A stretch of DNA of 43,500 nucleotides. Source: an uncultured Bacilli bacterium (GTDB lineage: Bacteria; Bacillota_I; Bacilli_A; RF39; UBA660). Position numbers and translations under genes: made by a program. The stretch lies in NCBI GenBank assembly GCA_910587745.1, contig CAJUNE010000010.1, positions 1 through 43,500 of the forward strand, given 5' to 3'. The notes below the pieces were generated by a model, which was not told the DNA's origin, did no database searches, and saw nothing but the letters and a program-made list of their open reading frames with translations. Shown piece after piece: positions 42,093 through 43,500 of the stretch. The first letter of the stretch is position 1. Every line of letters begins with the position of its first letter.

Positions 42093-42507
42093 CTCTATTA
42101 TGTTCTTCTGTATCAAGTAACTTTTTAGCAAGATCTACTATTTCTGAATCATTATTGTCATATTGATTTAAATTTTCTTGTAATTCAATAACTCCTTTTT
42201 GACTACCTTCCATCATCAATTTAACAATCTTTTTATCATCACTACCCATACTCATTACTTCACTCATAAGTTTACTGCTAAATTCTTTAAATTTTGGAAT
42301 GTCTTCTTCTTGAGCTCCATATTTAATCAATATTTCTTTTACATCTTTACAAATATGCTCATATTCTTCCTTTTGTTCATTAATTAATTTTGCAAGTTTT
42401 TCATCAGTTATTTTTTTTAATACTACATCAATACCAATTAAACCCATTTCTGCATTTTGATAAATTAAATTTAAAAAAATTATATTATCATTTTGTTTTT
42501 CTTTCAT
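42070..42507 (-). CDS. Small helical ferritin-like/DUF2383-type protein
   Basis: 145 residues, nearly all helical, with Glu/His patches (KEEYEHICKDV, DTEEHNREELKKFL) on successive helices, as in four-helix-bundle ferritin-like families such as DUF2383. Whether it binds metal cannot be judged. The ATG at 42507 is chosen because GGGTGA lies before it; in-frame starts farther upstream run into the next gene and have no ribosome site. Stop at 42070. Confidence 0.65.
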   Translation of the reverse strand: MKEKQNDNIIFLNLIYQNAEMGLIGIDVVLKKITDEKLAKLINEQKEEYEHICKDVKEILIKYGAQEEDIPKFKEFSSKLMSEVMSMGSDDKKIVKLMMEGSQKGVIELQENLNQYDNNDSEIVDLAKKLLDTEEHNREELKKFL

Positions 42508-42553
42508 AAAAAATTCACCCATTATTAATATGGATGAATTTCTAATATTTATA

Positions 42554-43415
42554 CTATCTAGAAACTGTTTCTCCAGTAACTGTTTCTTTTGATACAACTT
42601 GTTGTGTTTTAGCATATAAACTTTCAAGATCTTGTAAATTAAATTCAAATTTATATACATTTTCAATTCTTACATCTTTACTTCTACTAGCATAATCAGT
42701 TATATCTTTAGCAGGAAGTAAATTAATACATTTACCAAATTCACGTAAATCCAAACCAGGAAATTCTAAATTTCCAAATTTAGCTACACCTCTATCAAAA
42801 GAATATATAACTTCTATATTTTTTTTTACGCTTTTTCTTACAAGTTTCAATTAAAGTTGGAATAAAATCTAATAAAACTTGTTCCTTAAACACTTGTCTA
42901 GTATATTTTTTTAGCTCTTCCTCTTCAGGAGTTAATGTTCTAATAACATCATCGCATTGTAGTTGAGTGTAATAATAATCAATAAAATCCATTAAATCTG
43001 CTTCAAGATGAGCACTATTTGACTTAAATGGTAAATCATAAATAAATTGCACTGCTCGTGAAATATAAGAAGAAAATTTATTTATGTACATATCTAAAGG
43101 AATAGCTGTACTTTTACTTATACTTGAAGCTTCTTGTACTTCTTGTGTATCTTCAACTTGAGCATCAGGGATAATTACTCCTTTTATATTACCACTTCTT
43201 ACTGCTGTAGCAATATCATTTACCATTATTTTTCTAAAAAACTCTTCTATATTATGATAAGAAATATCAACTTTTGAATTCTTAGCAATTATACATTCTT
43301 CAATTACCTTAGGAATATATTCTTTTATAAATCTTTCAACTAAATAATACACATAGTCATCTTCATAATTTGGTGACCCTTCTATTCTTTCTTTATATGC
43401 CTTTAAAAAATTCAT
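42554..43415 (-). pseudogene. Unknown protein interrupted by a frameshift in a 9-base A tract
   Basis: From ATG 43415 (after AAGGAGGG) the reading frame encodes MNFLKAYKERIEG and about 205 residues of helical sequence, then meets nine A (42821-42829, minus strand) and stops within 25 bases (42795). A second frame from there runs on with NIEVIYSFDRGVAKFGNLEF and ends at 42554. With eight A the two parts join as TCKKKRKKNIEV to give one protein of about 286 residues. No signal peptide; family not recognised. Either a sequencing or assembly error, a real inactivation, or slippage in use. Confidence 0.65.
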
Positions 43416-43437
43416 ATTATCCCTCCTTGAAGAAGAT

Positions 43438-43466
43438 ATTATAAAGTATGAAAAAACAGTTGTCAA
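43438..43466 (-). promoter_or_regulatory. Consensus sigma-A promoter of the frameshifted gene
   Basis: Minus strand TTGACA (43461-43466), 17-base spacer, TATAAT (43438-43443): perfect consensus boxes, 23 bases before the start codon. A promoter this strong argues that the gene is or was functional. Confidence 0.88.
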
Positions 43467-43500
43467 GCTAAACTTCTTGTACAACTGCTATGATCATTGG

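Noticed and set aside
42554..42850. A separate 98-residue gene starting inside the end of the larger gene
   Set aside because: Its TTG start has no ribosome site and lies in the coding part of the first gene; joining the two frames by removing one A from the 9-A tract gives a single plausible protein.

Overview
The window is about 43.5 kb of very AT-rich DNA (I estimate under 30% GC by eye) with tightly packed genes, nearly all on the minus strand. UGA is read as stop and Trp is UGG, so this is not a Mycoplasma-type code. Gene content and order (spore protease gpr divergent from rpsT, Cse60, AddAB, T-box leader, YtxH/DUF948 pair, class B-like sortase) point to a low-GC Bacillota, probably an uncultured host-associated Bacilli lineage of the RF39/Erysipelotrichia type. 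That placement is inference. I see no prophage, integrase, transposase or CRISPR array.

Layout. (1) 1-2.4 kb: the upstream block of a gene lying left of the window, then gpr (with a forespore-type promoter), rpsT and a membrane-anchored transglutaminase-like protein. (2) 2.4-10.8 kb: DUF2207 protein, LemA, AddA, AddB and a small unknown protein. (3) 10.9-11.2 kb: tRNA-Asn and, downstream, an unassigned structured RNA ending in an intrinsic terminator. (4) 11.3-20.4 kb: one operon behind a near-consensus promoter for a Tad-like secretion/pilus machine (TadA ATPase, TadB and TadC platform proteins, a CpaB-like protein, a pseudopilin-like protein, a VirB2/TrbC-like two-helix protein) with two exported proteins, one of 1230 residues and very rich in Cys. 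No prepilin peptidase or secretin is present. (5) 20.4-26.6 kb: YfcC-type carrier, LysRS with a C-terminal tRNA-binding domain, and a TPNTG-anchored surface protein divergent from a sortase that has a large extra N-terminal domain. (6) 26.6-28.9 kb: TrmB, CinA-type amidase, Cse60, two small coat-like proteins with sporulation-sigma-like promoters, and a second structured RNA. (7) 28.9-35.1 kb: a T-box leader before an M29 aminopeptidase and TyrRS, an InlB-repeat surface protein, and a 429-residue surface protein whose 3' end has the hallmarks of a diversity-generating retroelement (DGR) variable region. (8) 35.1-43.5 kb: YtxH, DUF948, an acidic disordered protein and a lipoprotein in one operon; a MoxR-type ATPase with a large membrane protein carrying a transglutaminase-like triad; a small helical protein; and a gene broken by a one-base shift in a 9-base homopolymer.

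The most interesting observations are the DGR-like hypervariable 3' end (codons almost all NNY and locally GC-rich) in a gene whose upstream block is duplicated 35 kb away, suggesting a family of diversified surface proteins; the Tad-like operon with its giant Cys-rich protein; the sortase with an unexplained N-terminal domain; and two unassigned structured RNAs. No reverse transcriptase or template repeat was found here, so the diversifying enzyme, if it exists, must lie elsewhere.
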